A stretch of DNA of 64,000 nt from Anaerolineae bacterium (GCA_023382535.1 JAHDWA010000015.1:124001-188000), one strand, 5' to 3'; shown: positions 28,552-37,661, counted from the stretch's first letter. Program-made: numbers and translations. The notes: generated from the sequence alone by a model not told the origin.

Positions 28552-31041
28552 TCAATCCGTAATTGTCACCCTCTCCAGTTCGAAGCCGGCTGAAGACTCA
28601 ACAAGGTTAGCCGGTGGGGACGCCTCTCCCGTTTCACTCACCCAGGCGGCTCGCAACATAAATTGCCCGCGCGGCACGTCGTCTCCAACCGCTAAATCCA
28701 ACCGGTCCTGAACCCAGTAATCGGCCGGCCATTGCTGGGTCGGCCACTCGCCGTTAATCGGTTCAAGAGCCGGCCAGCGATAAATGATTTCCTGCTGGTC
28801 GTCAACCAAGAAAAATTCCAGGTGATAATCTTCCTGCGGCGGTTGTAAGACCTGCCAGTAAAGCGTTACAGCTAAAGTTGCGCCAGGATGGACAGTAGAA
28901 CTTTTCAGATCATAGCCGCGCAAAGCAATCTCGCGTCCTGGCCCTTCTCCTGGAAGGGCTGAGATCTGGTGCGGGAGTTTAGCCGGATCAACAATTCGTG
29001 GAGTCGGGGCCAGTTGGCCCACCAGAACATTCAACATGATAACCGTCTCACCGGTAGCTGCGGGTAAAGCCTGCCCGCTGCGCCGGTCAACAACCTGGGC
29101 CGTCAGGCGGTAGGCGCGCGGAGGTAAGTCGCCGGGAAGGCGCAGCACCAGCAGTTGCAGCCCTTGCACGCCTGGCTGCCAATTGCTAGGAGGATAACCG
29201 TTGCCGTCAGCTTCGGCCCAAACATGACCCTGCTTATCCTGCAACTGTACCAGAAAGGTATAATCAGCATCGGGGGGGAGCGCTCGCAGGGCTTGCCAGC
29301 CCAGCAACACCTGAAATTTACCCCCGCTAACCACCGACCCGAGCACCTGATAGGCCGATAGAAACAGGTCATTGTTGAGATTGACCCCCAGACTATTAGG
29401 CGCAGCAAAAGCAGCGATCTGAGCCTGGCGCAATTCGGCGAGAGGCCGCAGGCGATAGACCACATACTCTTGACCCGATCCTGCCGGAGCAGGCTGCAAA
29501 AAGGGCTGCCAAACGTCGGCGGGAGGGGCCGAAAGCGGGAAAATGTAGCGCGGCGATAAGCCGCTCTCCGGCGGGGGAAAAGCCAGGCTCTGCCGGCCAT
29601 CAAACCAGATGACAAACGGGGGTTGGCCGCGTGAATGGAGAGTGAATCGGAAAGGGTCCAGATCGCGGTAATACTCGGCTGAAATGGCGGCCAAGCCTTC
29701 GTTGGGAGTAGCATTGACGTAACCCGCTACTGCGGCGATGTCTGCCCCATAAATGGTGCGCGCCTCAGGAGCGTTAGCCCAGCGAATGAAGTAATCGTAG
29801 CCGGTGAGAAGGAGGAGAAGAAGGAAGAAGGATGAAGGATGAAGGATGAAGCGCGAAACGCGAAACGCGAAATGTGAGACGTGAGGCGTAGAGGGTGAGG
29901 CTTTATCGTTCGCCACACTTGCCCTGCGGGTTCGCCATTCGCTGACGCGCTGGCTTGCCCAATCCAAGCCCAGCGCCCAGAGGATATAGGCAGCCGGCAT
30001 GGCCCCGATGGTGCGCAGAAAGTGAGGGCTGTCGTCGGTGATGAAGCCGGGCAGGAGCATGAAAAAGAGCCACAGCAGCAGGAACGCCGCCGGTCCAGCC
30101 AAATCGGCCGGCCGGCGCAGGCGGAGCAGGGCCAGAATTAGCCCCAGGTAGAAAAACAGGCCGTTAAGCCAATCAAAAACAGGCCGGCCGTCGAGATTGT
30201 AACGGTCGGTTTCGTCGCCATGAAAGGTGAACATGCCCAGGGTGCGCAGCGTGTGGCGCAGGAGTGGGCCAAAATCGCCGTTGAGAGCGTAGGGGAGGGT
30301 CGAAACCTGGCTGGAACGTTCGGTAAAACTGGCGTTGTGCTGCCAGAAATAGTTGGCCAGGGGAGTAAAAAGAACAGCCCAAATGACCACCAGGGCCATC
30401 AAACCAAGCCAGTGCCGCCTGGTCACCTGTCCTCGCAGGAATTGATAACCGAAAATAGCCAGGATCAGCAAGGGTGCAAAGCGGCTGGACAGGTAAGTGT
30501 ACATCGTCGCGCCCAGGGCCAGGCCGCTCAAAGCGAAGAAGACGGAAGGCTGGAAGGCTGGAAGATTGGAGAGCAGTTTCTGACTACTAACTCCGCGCCA
30601 CAGAAAGTAGAGGGCCAACATCAGCAGGGGTGGTAAGGTAACAGCCCGCAGAGCCAGGCGGCTGGTGAAAACGGCCCAAAACGATACAGCCAGCCCGGCC
30701 ATTGCCAGCAGGGCCACCCGCCGATTGAACAAACGCAGGGTCAGCGGATAAATCAGGGCGACGGTCAGCAGGCCGCAGACGACATTGACCAGGCGCATCG
30801 GCACGGGGCCAACCCCAAAACCATAGAAGGCCAGGGCCTCCAGGTAGATGATGAGCGGCTCGATGCCTTTGTTGATTTCAAAAAAAACGGGACGCGGCGG
30901 CCCTTCCAACACCTGCATGGCCGTGACGCCGTTGTAGGCTTCGTCGTGGGAGAGGCCGGGAGGGATATGGTCAATGGCAATAATGCGAAGGGCGAAGGCA
31001 AGGAGGAAAACAACAATAGGCAGGAATCTGTGCAGATTCAT
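28552..31041 (-). CDS. GT39-like (ArnT/PMT-type) membrane glycosyltransferase
   Basis: An 829-residue polytopic membrane protein. The N-terminal half has about 11 membrane helices and the early acidic loop motif DHIPPGLSHDEAYNG typical of GT-C enzymes of the ArnT/PMT/GT39 group, which use polyprenyl-phosphate sugars outside the membrane. The C-terminal third is soluble and extracytoplasmic with beta-rich repeats (GATLAVTLYWQVLQPPQEDY). I chose ATG 31041 over TTG 31044. Two stretches (near residues 156-168 and 383-410) are encoded by sequences like the intergenic repeats of this genome, the second giving SHFAFRVSRFILHPSSF. Acceptor and donor are unknown. Confidence 0.85.
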   Translation of the reverse strand: MNLHRFLPIVVFLLAFALRIIAIDHIPPGLSHDEAYNGVTAMQVLEGPPRPVFFEINKGIEPLIIYLEALAFYGFGVGPVPMRLVNVVCGLLTVALIYPLTLRLFNRRVALLAMAGLAVSFWAVFTSRLALRAVTLPPLLMLALYFLWRGVSSQKLLSNLPAFQPSVFFALSGLALGATMYTYLSSRFAPLLILAIFGYQFLRGQVTRRHWLGLMALVVIWAVLFTPLANYFWQHNASFTERSSQVSTLPYALNGDFGPLLRHTLRTLGMFTFHGDETDRYNLDGRPVFDWLNGLFFYLGLILALLRLRRPADLAGPAAFLLLWLFFMLLPGFITDDSPHFLRTIGAMPAAYILWALGLDWASQRVSEWRTRRASVANDKASPSTPHVSHFAFRVSRFILHPSSFFLLLLLLTGYDYFIRWANAPEARTIYGADIAAVAGYVNATPNEGLAAISAEYYRDLDPFRFTLHSRGQPPFVIWFDGRQSLAFPPPESGLSPRYIFPLSAPPADVWQPFLQPAPAGSGQEYVVYRLRPLAELRQAQIAAFAAPNSLGVNLNNDLFLSAYQVLGSVVSGGKFQVLLGWQALRALPPDADYTFLVQLQDKQGHVWAEADGNGYPPSNWQPGVQGLQLLVLRLPGDLPPRAYRLTAQVVDRRSGQALPAATGETVIMLNVLVGQLAPTPRIVDPAKLPHQISALPGEGPGREIALRGYDLKSSTVHPGATLAVTLYWQVLQPPQEDYHLEFFLVDDQQEIIYRWPALEPINGEWPTQQWPADYWVQDRLDLAVGDDVPRGQFMLRAAWVSETGEASPPANLVESSAGFELERVTITD
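29815..29890. repeat. Intergenic-type repeat inside the GT39-like coding sequence
   Basis: GGATGAAGGATGAAGGATGA followed by repeated CGCGAAA units and GTGAGACGTGAGGCG. The same motifs appear outside genes elsewhere in the window. The reading frame is kept. Confidence 0.7.
30541..30573. repeat. GGAAGGCTGGAAG repeat inside the GT39-like coding sequence
   Basis: GGAAGGCTGGAAGGCTGGAA followed by GATTGGAGAG. It matches the intergenic tract near 48050 in unit and phase and encodes LPAFQPS-type sequence in frame. Confidence 0.6.
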
Positions 31042-31088
31042 CAAACTTCAATCTTTAACCACCTACACTTTACTCGATTTCGTCCCGG

Positions 31089-33413
31089 TTAGGGCCGCCA
31101 GGCCGGGGTCTGCTCATCTCGGGTGGGGGTTTGGGTCAGGTTGACAACCGTCTGGCCGTCGAGGGTGGTGGTGAAAACATCCCAGTTACCCTCACGGTTG
31201 GAATAGAAGACGAGTTGCTGTCCATCGGGCGACCAGGTAGGCCCGTGGTCATTGGCCTGAGAATAATTACTGACGTTTTGAATGGCGCTGCCGTTGGCAT
31301 CCACCACGTAAATCTCGACATTGCCATCCCGATTGGTTTCAAAAGCCAGCTTTGTTCCATCAGGCGACCAGGCCGGGGAGAGGTCATTGGCCGGGTCGGT
31401 GGTTACCTGGCGCACATCGGAGCCGGCGGTGGTCATGGTGAAAAGATCCCAGTTGCCGGGAGCCTTACTGCTGTAGGCAATCCGGCTGCCATCGGGCGAC
31501 CAGACAGGACCGAGGTTGCCGTTGCCGTCGGTGGTAAGTTGAGTTGTTTGGTCGGGGCAGATTTCGGGGTTGCTCAGACAGGCCAGATCCACGATAAAAA
31601 TTTCCCAGTTACCGGCGCGAATGGACGAAAAAGCCAGTCGTTTTCCATCAGGCGACCAGGAGGGGGTCCAATCATCCGCCGGGTGACGGGTTATATTGAC
31701 TACGTTTTGCCCGTCAGCATCCATCAAGTACACTTCACGATTGCCATCCCGCGTGGAAACAAAAGCAATCTTTTGCCCATCCGGCGACCAGATGGGCGCG
31801 GTATCATCCTCCCCTTCCGGGGAAAGGGCGGTTACGCCGGTACCGTCAGCATTCATGACATAAATACGCCAGCCCTGGTCAACATCCCGGCCCATGTAGG
31901 TCAGAGAGGGTAAAGTGCGGGCTACGACCAAAGGCGGAGTAGGGGTTGGGGTTGCCGTCGGTTCCGGGGGTAAGGTGGCGGTTGGCGGAACGGCTGGGGC
32001 CACAGCCTGGCTTTCAAGGGTTGCAATCTGTACAGCCGTGGGGGTTGCCAGAAAAGCAAGGGGCAGGTCTAAAAAGCGGAAGGCGAAAACAGCGCCGGTC
32101 GTCAACAAACACAGCAGCACCAGCAAAGTGACGGCGAGCGGCCACAAGAAACCTCTTTTACCTCTTTTCCGAGACTGGCCTGCCGTAGAACCAATCGCCG
32201 GGAGCGAAGCTCTTTCCGCCTTGGCAGCGGGTTTGAGTTGAGCGGCGGCCCGGCTCCAATCCACTTCTTTGAGAATCTCTGCCGGATTGGTATGTTCCCG
32301 CAGCCAAAAGCGCAGCAGCTCGACATGGAAGCGATAACTCAGAGCGCCCATAGGGGCCAGCACTCCTCGCTCGGCCAGAGACTCCAACCCTTCGACAACT
32401 ACTTCGGGCACAACGGCGCTGCTCTGGCGCTGTAAAAAACGGGTCACTTCCTGACGGGTAATTGGGCCATGCGCCCCTTGAATGGCCGCCATACCGGCCA
32501 GCACCGCCCGTTCGGCCCAGGTGGATTGATCCCATATTTGCCGGAACGGTTCAATCGGCGAGTCGAGGATTTCTGCCAGCGCCGCGTCAAAGTCGCGTTG
32601 GTTGACCCAACCATCAAAGACCTGGCGGTTCAGGAGCGTATGGCAAAAGAGGCACAAGTAATAAGGATGGTGGGAGTTGATTTCGGCGATCCGCTTGGTG
32701 ACGCCATAATCAAAGCGCAGCACATTTTTGACGGGCAAAGTGATCATGCTGAGCGAAGCGTCGGCAGTGAGGACGCCCAGGTTGAAGGTCGGTGCGCCAT
32801 CTAATAAAGGATGGCTAATCTGCTTCAACTTATCCTGGTTAGCCACAAAAACAAGATGCAGCCGGGGACATTCATCCAGGAGCGGCATCAGGCTGGTCAG
32901 GAAAGCAGAAATCAGGGCTTTGTCCTGGGCAAGCAGCGTGTGCAAGTCGTCGAAGTAGAGCACCAGCCGCTGTGAGGAGTCAAGGCGCTGATTGGCCTGG
33001 GCAAAGAGGTGGCGCAACGCAGTAGCCGGCTGCGCCGGGGCGTCTTCGGGCAAGCGGGGGGAAAGATTGAGCAGTTTGAGTTGAGGCACAAGGTGGTCAA
33101 TAACCGTTTGTAAAACGGCATTGATGGCCCCCTGCCCGCGTACTTCCTGGCGAGAACGTCTGTCACCCGCTTCCAACAGCAGCACCGGGGCAGAAAGCGT
33201 GACCGCTAGGTTGAGACAGTCCAGGTTTTGCAGGCTGCCCACATGCCGGACCAACGATGTTTTGCCGACCAACGGCAGCGCGCTGAGCACCAGCGTCCGG
33301 GCGTTGGCGACGAGTTGCAGTTCAATCCAATCGGCGGCATTTTGCCGGCCAAACAGCATGGCCGGATCGGCAACCGGTTCGCCCGGACGATAAGGATTCG
33401 TTGTATCTGTCAA
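31089..33413 (-). CDS. AAA ATPase - transmembrane - TolB-like beta-propeller fusion
   Basis: A 774-residue protein. I chose TTG 33413 (TDTTNPYRPGEPV) because a GGAG ribosome site precedes it by eight bases; a GTG at 33455 is the longer alternative. Residues 1-400 form an AAA/STAND-like ATPase with P-loop ALPLVGKTS and Walker B RLVLYFDDLH, then a winged-helix-like part (GPITRQEVTRFLQRQ). After a basic linker comes one membrane helix (FLWPLAVTLLVLLCLLTTGAVFAF, about 420), a Thr/Pro-rich spacer and about six PD40/TolB propeller repeats with WSPDG-KIAF-DGN-EIY pattern to the C-terminus. The topology implies an ATPase inside and a propeller outside. Function unknown; an ATP-driven signalling or surface-assembly role is a guess. 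Confidence 0.85.
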   Translation of the reverse strand: MTDTTNPYRPGEPVADPAMLFGRQNAADWIELQLVANARTLVLSALPLVGKTSLVRHVGSLQNLDCLNLAVTLSAPVLLLEAGDRRSRQEVRGQGAINAVLQTVIDHLVPQLKLLNLSPRLPEDAPAQPATALRHLFAQANQRLDSSQRLVLYFDDLHTLLAQDKALISAFLTSLMPLLDECPRLHLVFVANQDKLKQISHPLLDGAPTFNLGVLTADASLSMITLPVKNVLRFDYGVTKRIAEINSHHPYYLCLFCHTLLNRQVFDGWVNQRDFDAALAEILDSPIEPFRQIWDQSTWAERAVLAGMAAIQGAHGPITRQEVTRFLQRQSSAVVPEVVVEGLESLAERGVLAPMGALSYRFHVELLRFWLREHTNPAEILKEVDWSRAAAQLKPAAKAERASLPAIGSTAGQSRKRGKRGFLWPLAVTLLVLLCLLTTGAVFAFRFLDLPLAFLATPTAVQIATLESQAVAPAVPPTATLPPEPTATPTPTPPLVVARTLPSLTYMGRDVDQGWRIYVMNADGTGVTALSPEGEDDTAPIWSPDGQKIAFVSTRDGNREVYLMDADGQNVVNITRHPADDWTPSWSPDGKRLAFSSIRAGNWEIFIVDLACLSNPEICPDQTTQLTTDGNGNLGPVWSPDGSRIAYSSKAPGNWDLFTMTTAGSDVRQVTTDPANDLSPAWSPDGTKLAFETNRDGNVEIYVVDANGSAIQNVSNYSQANDHGPTWSPDGQQLVFYSNREGNWDVFTTTLDGQTVVNLTQTPTRDEQTPAWRP

Positions 33414-33589
33414 AATCGAAACTCCGCTAGTGACCCCGTATACGGCTAATGCCACGCCACAGGTAAGACGTCTGGCCTTACTTAAATCTTGGAACTATTT
33501 GACATGTACTTTCGTACCGGCCCAAGCGCCCATTATACCATTAAATATGCGAAGAGGGGAAGCGGGCGGGCCGGAATAATTGTCAACGG

Positions 33590-33690
33590 TGAATTGTCAA
33601 TTGCTAACGGGGTGCTCATTCACAATTGATCGTTCACAGTTTGCTATTCTTCCAATCTTCCCACCTTCCAGTTTCCCTTTCATCCCTGCT
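33590..33690. repeat. Composite short-repeat tract
   Basis: GAATTGTCAATTGCTAAC and CACAATTGATCGTTCACA units are followed by CTTCCAATCTTCCCACCTTC-type units. The latter match the GGAAGG class near 30541 and 48050. The tract supplies the stop codon of the methyltransferase gene. Confidence 0.55.
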
Positions 33691-34339
33691 TTTCGGCAAT
33701 GAGCAGGCGGGCTGTGGCCCCATCACGCTCAACTAATTCCCAACGCGCCGCAAAACCGACGCTGGTGAGCAAGTGGAGGGGCTTGGCCGGGGGCAAGCTG
33801 CGCTGGCCGGTAATCTCGTAGAGCCAATTAATAAAAGGCCGGATCGGCCAGGGGCCGCGCAGGTGACCCTCAAACACAACGATTAACCGGCCCGGCGGCT
33901 GCTCCGCAGCAGCGGTATGGAGAACGCGGTAAATCTCGGCCATTGTATCGCGGGCCAGCATGTAATCGGTGGGAAAGGTGGCAACCACATTGGCAAAATG
34001 GCCGGCCGGAAAGGGCAGCCTCTGCGCCCTGGCCCGGTAAAGACGCAGAGGCAGGTTACGGCGGCGGAGACGCTGGCTGGCCAGGCGAGCCATATAAGGC
34101 GACAGGTCAATCCCCAGCGGCTGGTATCCTGCCATCGCCATTTCGGCGAAGAGCGCGCCGGTGCCATAGGCCAGTTCCAGGGTAGGACCGGGCTGCAAAA
34201 AGGGTAGAGCCAGCCGCCGCCAGGCCGCCCACTGTCCAAACGAAACCAGCCAAGCCACAGCGTCGTAGGTCCAGGCCATTTGGTAGTAGAGCAGGTGAAA
34301 ACCAACTTTAATCAGCCAGCGGGGAAGCAGCACAGTCAA
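33680..34339 (-). CDS. SAM-dependent methyltransferase (class I)
   Basis: A 219-residue methyltransferase. SAM-binding motif I is LELAYGTGALFAEMA (about residues 50-65), motif II GYQPLGIDLSPYM, with FANVVATFPTDYML as motif IV. An N-terminal amphipathic stretch (WLIKVGFHLLYYQMAW) might touch the membrane. The start TTG 34339 overlaps the stop of the lipid kinase gene; a GTG at 34333 is the alternative. Third gene of the oxoamine synthase - lipid kinase operon, so a lipid head-group or amine substrate is plausible. The stop TGA lies in an intergenic repeat. Confidence 0.85.
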   Translation of the reverse strand: MTVLLPRWLIKVGFHLLYYQMAWTYDAVAWLVSFGQWAAWRRLALPFLQPGPTLELAYGTGALFAEMAMAGYQPLGIDLSPYMARLASQRLRRRNLPLRLYRARAQRLPFPAGHFANVVATFPTDYMLARDTMAEIYRVLHTAAAEQPPGRLIVVFEGHLRGPWPIRPFINWLYEITGQRSLPPAKPLHLLTSVGFAARWELVERDGATARLLIAEKQG

Positions 34340-35229
34340 ACAATCACTCGTAATTTCCTGGGAATGAGGCGATAAACGATTTCAGTGGCATTTCCGGGCA
34401 AGATTTCGCCGTCCGTTTGAATTAATGTGGGGGGGGAAGCGGTAATTGAAAGAGATGCCGTTTGATGATAAGCTACCTGGGGATGGTGAACGTGCGCCCC
34501 TTTGAAAGTTTGGGGTAAAAGTTGCAGCATTTGCCAGCGGCTCAAACCGGCGGCGTAGATGAAATCGAGCAGACCATCGTCGGGCCTGGCATGAGGGGTC
34601 ATATAAAAAAAACCGCCGGTCCGATTGCTGTTGCCGATAGAAACGAGGTTAATAAACCCCTCGAAGGAGCTGTCGCCCCAACTGAGCCGCATGTACCAGG
34701 GCCTGGCCTGGGCCAGGGTTTTCAACGCGGCCAAGATATAACGCAAATTGCCTTTGACCCAGCGCATCCGGTCGTGAGCTTCCGTTACCACCGGCTCCAG
34801 GCCCACGGCAGAATTATTGACAAAATAATGGCCGTTAACCTCACCTACGTCAATCAGGCGGGTGGCGCCGGCAGCCAGGCGCTGGCAGGCAGCCTTAACA
34901 TCAAAGGGGATGTGCAGCATCTCGGCCAAATCATTGGCCGTGCCCACCGGAATGATCCCCAACGTCCCCGCTTCGGCCTCACCGGCAGCCTGCAGCAAGC
35001 CGTTGCTCACCTCGTTGACCATGCCATCCCCGCCCGCGGCAGCGACCACCGGCCAGCCTTCTAGCCAGGCCTGGCGGGCCAGTTCAATCCCCTGTCCTCG
35101 CCGAGTTGTTAGCTCCAAATGATAATCCAGGCTAACCTGGCCTAGCGCCTGCTCCACCAGGGTAATTTTGGCCTCTTTGGGCAAGCGGCCGCCGTAGGGG
35201 TTGAGAATGACCTTAATCTTGGTGGCCAC
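34336..35229 (-). CDS. Diacylglycerol/sphingosine kinase family lipid kinase (YegS/BmrU-like)
   Basis: A 297-residue lipid kinase of the DAGK catalytic family. It has KVILNPYGGRLPKEAK at the start, the nucleotide loop VVAAAGGDGMVNEVSNGL and LGIIPVGTANDLAEML. Family members phosphorylate diacylglycerol, phosphatidylglycerol, long-chain bases or ceramide. I chose GTG 35229 (ATKIKVILNPYGG), four bases after the upstream stop; a TTG at 35295 would add 22 residues inside that gene. It overlaps the methyltransferase start by four bases. Its position behind an alpha-oxoamine synthase suggests a long-chain base-like substrate. Confidence 0.9.
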   Translation of the reverse strand: MATKIKVILNPYGGRLPKEAKITLVEQALGQVSLDYHLELTTRRGQGIELARQAWLEGWPVVAAAGGDGMVNEVSNGLLQAAGEAEAGTLGIIPVGTANDLAEMLHIPFDVKAACQRLAAGATRLIDVGEVNGHYFVNNSAVGLEPVVTEAHDRMRWVKGNLRYILAALKTLAQARPWYMRLSWGDSSFEGFINLVSIGNSNRTGGFFYMTPHARPDDGLLDFIYAAGLSRWQMLQLLPQTFKGAHVHHPQVAYHQTASLSITASPPTLIQTDGEILPGNATEIVYRLIPRKLRVIV

Positions 35230-35233
35230 AATT

Positions 35234-36445
35234 TTAGCGGGGTAAAACGCCAACAGCTCGGCCGGCCCGTTCAAACACATCCAGCGCCTGTTCAATCTCT
35301 TTTAGGGTATGACCGGCGGTGACATTAGCGCGAATCCGGCTGGTGCCGTTCGGTACGGCTGGGGCAACGACTGGCAGGACAAAGATGTCTTCATTTTGCG
35401 AGAGCCTGGCCATCATCCAGGCACGCTCATCGTCGCCGGCAATGATCGGCACAATGGGAGTAGCGCTTTTGAGGGTGTTAAAACCGCGCTCTTGCAGCCC
35501 CTTGATAAAGTAATTCACATTGGCCTGCAAGGCTTTAACCCGCTCTGGTTCCGCTTCGATGACCTCAAAGGAGGCTTTGGCCGCGGCGGCTGAGGCGGGG
35601 GGTAAGGCGGCTGAAAAGACAAAAGCGCGCATGCTGTGCTTGAGATAAGTGATCAACTCGGAACTGCCGGCAATGTACCCGCCAACACTGGGGATGGTTT
35701 TGCTCAACGTACCCATTTTGATGTCAATACCATTTTCCAGGCCAAAATGCTCTTCGATACCGTGCCCCGTCTCGCCCAACACCCCCAGCGAGTGCGCTTC
35801 GTCAACCATAAGCAGCGCTTCATAGCGGCGGCAAAGGCGAATCACCTCAGGCAAATTGATGATGTCGCCATCCATACTGAAAACCGCATCCACGACGACC
35901 AATTTGCCGGCACTCTTCGGCGCTTCGGCCAGCGCTTTTTCCAGCGCTTCCATATCGTTATGTTCAAAGCGGACAAATTTAGCCCGTGACATTAAACAGC
36001 CGTCCACAATACTGGCGTGATTGAGTTTGTCGGAAATGACCACATCATTGCGTCCCAGGAGGGTCGCAATCGTGCCCAAGTTGGTCACATAACCGCTGGA
36101 AAGGGCCATGGCGTCTTCAGTCCCCTTGAAGCGGGCAATGGTCTGCTCCAATTCAACGTGGATGCGCGTAGTTCCGGCCAGGATGCGCACTCCGTGCGTG
36201 CCAGAGCCAAATTCCGCCAGAGCCGCCTGAGCCGCCGCTTGAATCTTGGGGTGGTGCAGCAGGTTCAGATAGGCATAAGAAGCAAACTGGAGCATTTTAC
36301 GCCCATCAATCGTCACATACACCCCATCCACGGCCTCGGCTGGTTGTAAATAAAGGTAGAGGTCTTGCTCTTTGGCTGAGCGAACCCGCTCATTCATTTG
36401 CTCAATGCGCCAGGCAATGGGGTTATGACCATTTTCCGCAGGCAT
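35234..36445 (-). CDS. Alpha-oxoamine synthase (glycine C-acetyltransferase / serine palmitoyltransferase-like)
   Basis: A 403-residue PLP enzyme of the alpha-oxoamine synthase family, which condenses an amino acid with an acyl-CoA. Landmarks are FGSGTHGVRILAGT, LNHASIVDGCLMS, LMVDEAHSLGVLGETG and the PLP lysine in GTLSKTIPSVGGY. The family contains Kbl, BioF, HemA and serine palmitoyltransferase. Annotation by similarity would usually give Kbl or BioF, but no tdh or bio gene is adjacent. The end (ERAGRAVGV) resembles serine palmitoyltransferases, and a lipid kinase and a methyltransferase follow in the operon. A strong AAAGGAG site precedes ATG 36445. Substrate assignment stays open. Confidence 0.92.
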   Translation of the reverse strand: MPAENGHNPIAWRIEQMNERVRSAKEQDLYLYLQPAEAVDGVYVTIDGRKMLQFASYAYLNLLHHPKIQAAAQAALAEFGSGTHGVRILAGTTRIHVELEQTIARFKGTEDAMALSSGYVTNLGTIATLLGRNDVVISDKLNHASIVDGCLMSRAKFVRFEHNDMEALEKALAEAPKSAGKLVVVDAVFSMDGDIINLPEVIRLCRRYEALLMVDEAHSLGVLGETGHGIEEHFGLENGIDIKMGTLSKTIPSVGGYIAGSSELITYLKHSMRAFVFSAALPPASAAAAKASFEVIEAEPERVKALQANVNYFIKGLQERGFNTLKSATPIVPIIAGDDERAWMMARLSQNEDIFVLPVVAPAVPNGTSRIRANVTAGHTLKEIEQALDVFERAGRAVGVLPR

Positions 36446-36496
36446 AGCACTCCTTTCGCTGCCGTAAGATGATTTTGTAACTAAATCGGCGGCAAA

Positions 36497-36505
36497 AGTA
36501 TAACA
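36497..36505 (-). promoter_or_regulatory. Extended -10 promoter candidate for the oxoamine synthase operon
   Basis: On the minus strand TGTTATACT fits TGnTATAnT. The -35 region is poor. Transcription would start about 50 bases before ATG 36445. Confidence 0.4.
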
Positions 36506-36510
36506 CTTAG

Positions 36511-37227
36511 TTAGAATCTATCAAAGCCCAGACCCCGCTCTTTTAAGCTGACAAAGCGTTGATGGCCGATAACCAGATGGTCCAGCACATCAATGCCCAG
36601 GAGCGAGCCAGCTTCAACAATGGAGCGAGTCACTTGCACATCTTCGGGAGAGGGAGTGGGATCGCCGGAGGGGTGGTTGTGGGCCACGATGATAGCCGTG
36701 GCATTTTCTCGAACCGCTTCGCGAAATACTTCCGAGACCCGGATAATGGAGGCGTTAACATTGCCTACATAAACAGTTGGGCTGGCCAAAACCCTATTTT
36801 TGGTATCGAGCAGCAAGGTGCGTAAATGCTCCTGCTCCAGGCTGCCCATCTCTAACATTAACAAGTTAGCGGCATCGAGGGGCGAGGTGATTTGGGGGCG
36901 GGCATCGGGAGAAGTCACCAGCAAGCGGCGGCCCAGTTCGATGGCCGCCTTGAGCTGGGCCGTTTTGGCCGTGCCAAGACCTTTAATGGTGGCCAGTTCG
37001 CCAAATGAAGCTCTGGCTAACCCGCCGAGACCCCCAAACTGGGTCAAAAGACGGGTACTCAGGGCGACTACATTTTCGCCAGGTGTGCCGACCCGCAACA
37101 GGATGGCCAGCAACTCGGCGTTAGAGAGCGCCGTGGGACCGTAATATTGCAGGCGCTCACGCGGACGCTCGCCCAAAGGAAAATCGTGGATGGTTGGATG
37201 GTAGTTGGTGGATGACTCGGTAGACAT
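36511..37227 (-). CDS. radC: RadC family protein (JAB/MPN domain)
   Basis: A 238-residue RadC protein. An N-terminal helix-hairpin-helix-like region ([23 protein letters not shown]) is followed by the JAMM metal site [17 protein letters not shown] near residue 182. ATG 37227 is preceded by AAGGG at good spacing; a TTG 18 bases upstream is less likely. The family was named for DNA repair but its molecular role is unsettled; a metal-dependent hydrolase activity is inferred from the JAMM motif. Confidence 0.95.
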   Translation of the reverse strand: MSTESSTNYHPTIHDFPLGERPRERLQYYGPTALSNAELLAILLRVGTPGENVVALSTRLLTQFGGLGGLARASFGELATIKGLGTAKTAQLKAAIELGRRLLVTSPDARPQITSPLDAANLLMLEMGSLEQEHLRTLLLDTKNRVLASPTVYVGNVNASIIRVSEVFREAVRENATAIIVAHNHPSGDPTPSPEDVQVTRSIVEAGSLLGIDVLDHLVIGHQRFVSLKERGLGFDRF

Positions 37228-37254
37228 GCGCGGCCCTTTTAGCAAACATGCTGA

Positions 37255-37566
37255 TTAGTAAACGTGGGCTTCCAGGCAGGTAACACCCTGCGGCCCGACC
37301 ACGGCGCTGTGCCGAATCCCGGCGGGCAGTTCCAGCCGGTCGCCGGGCGTCAAGTTAAAAGTTTTGTGGTGGGTTGGACAATCAAATTTAATACTCCCCT
37401 CCACCACATAGATAATTTTATGATAGCCGTGGGTGTGTCCCATATAGACATCTTCCGGCCGGTTTGACCATTGGTACACTTTAAGCTCTTGCTTGGTCAA
37501 AATATCGCGCAATTCCTCTTCAGTCGGCGGGGTTTGATCAGACCAGGGGATTACTTTCAGTTCCAT
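37255..37566 (-). CDS. Cupin domain protein
   Basis: A 103-residue single-cupin protein. The metal-binding cupin motif is visible as MGHTHGYHKIIYVVEGSI and the second motif as LTPGDRLELPAGIRHSAVVG. I chose ATG 37566, preceded by GGAG, over TTG 37578. Cupins of this size bind small ligands or act as isomerases or dioxygenases; no substrate can be assigned. It is directly upstream of radC on the same strand and may be cotranscribed. Confidence 0.88.
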   Translation of the reverse strand: MELKVIPWSDQTPPTEEELRDILTKQELKVYQWSNRPEDVYMGHTHGYHKIIYVVEGSIKFDCPTHHKTFNLTPGDRLELPAGIRHSAVVGPQGVTCLEAHVY

Positions 37567-37661
37567 AAGCTTCTCCAAACAAGTTACACTATAGATTTAG
37601 CTGGGCCTTATTCTACTGTCTTGACCGCAGATCGTCAACCAGATAACCACAACATTTTTCG

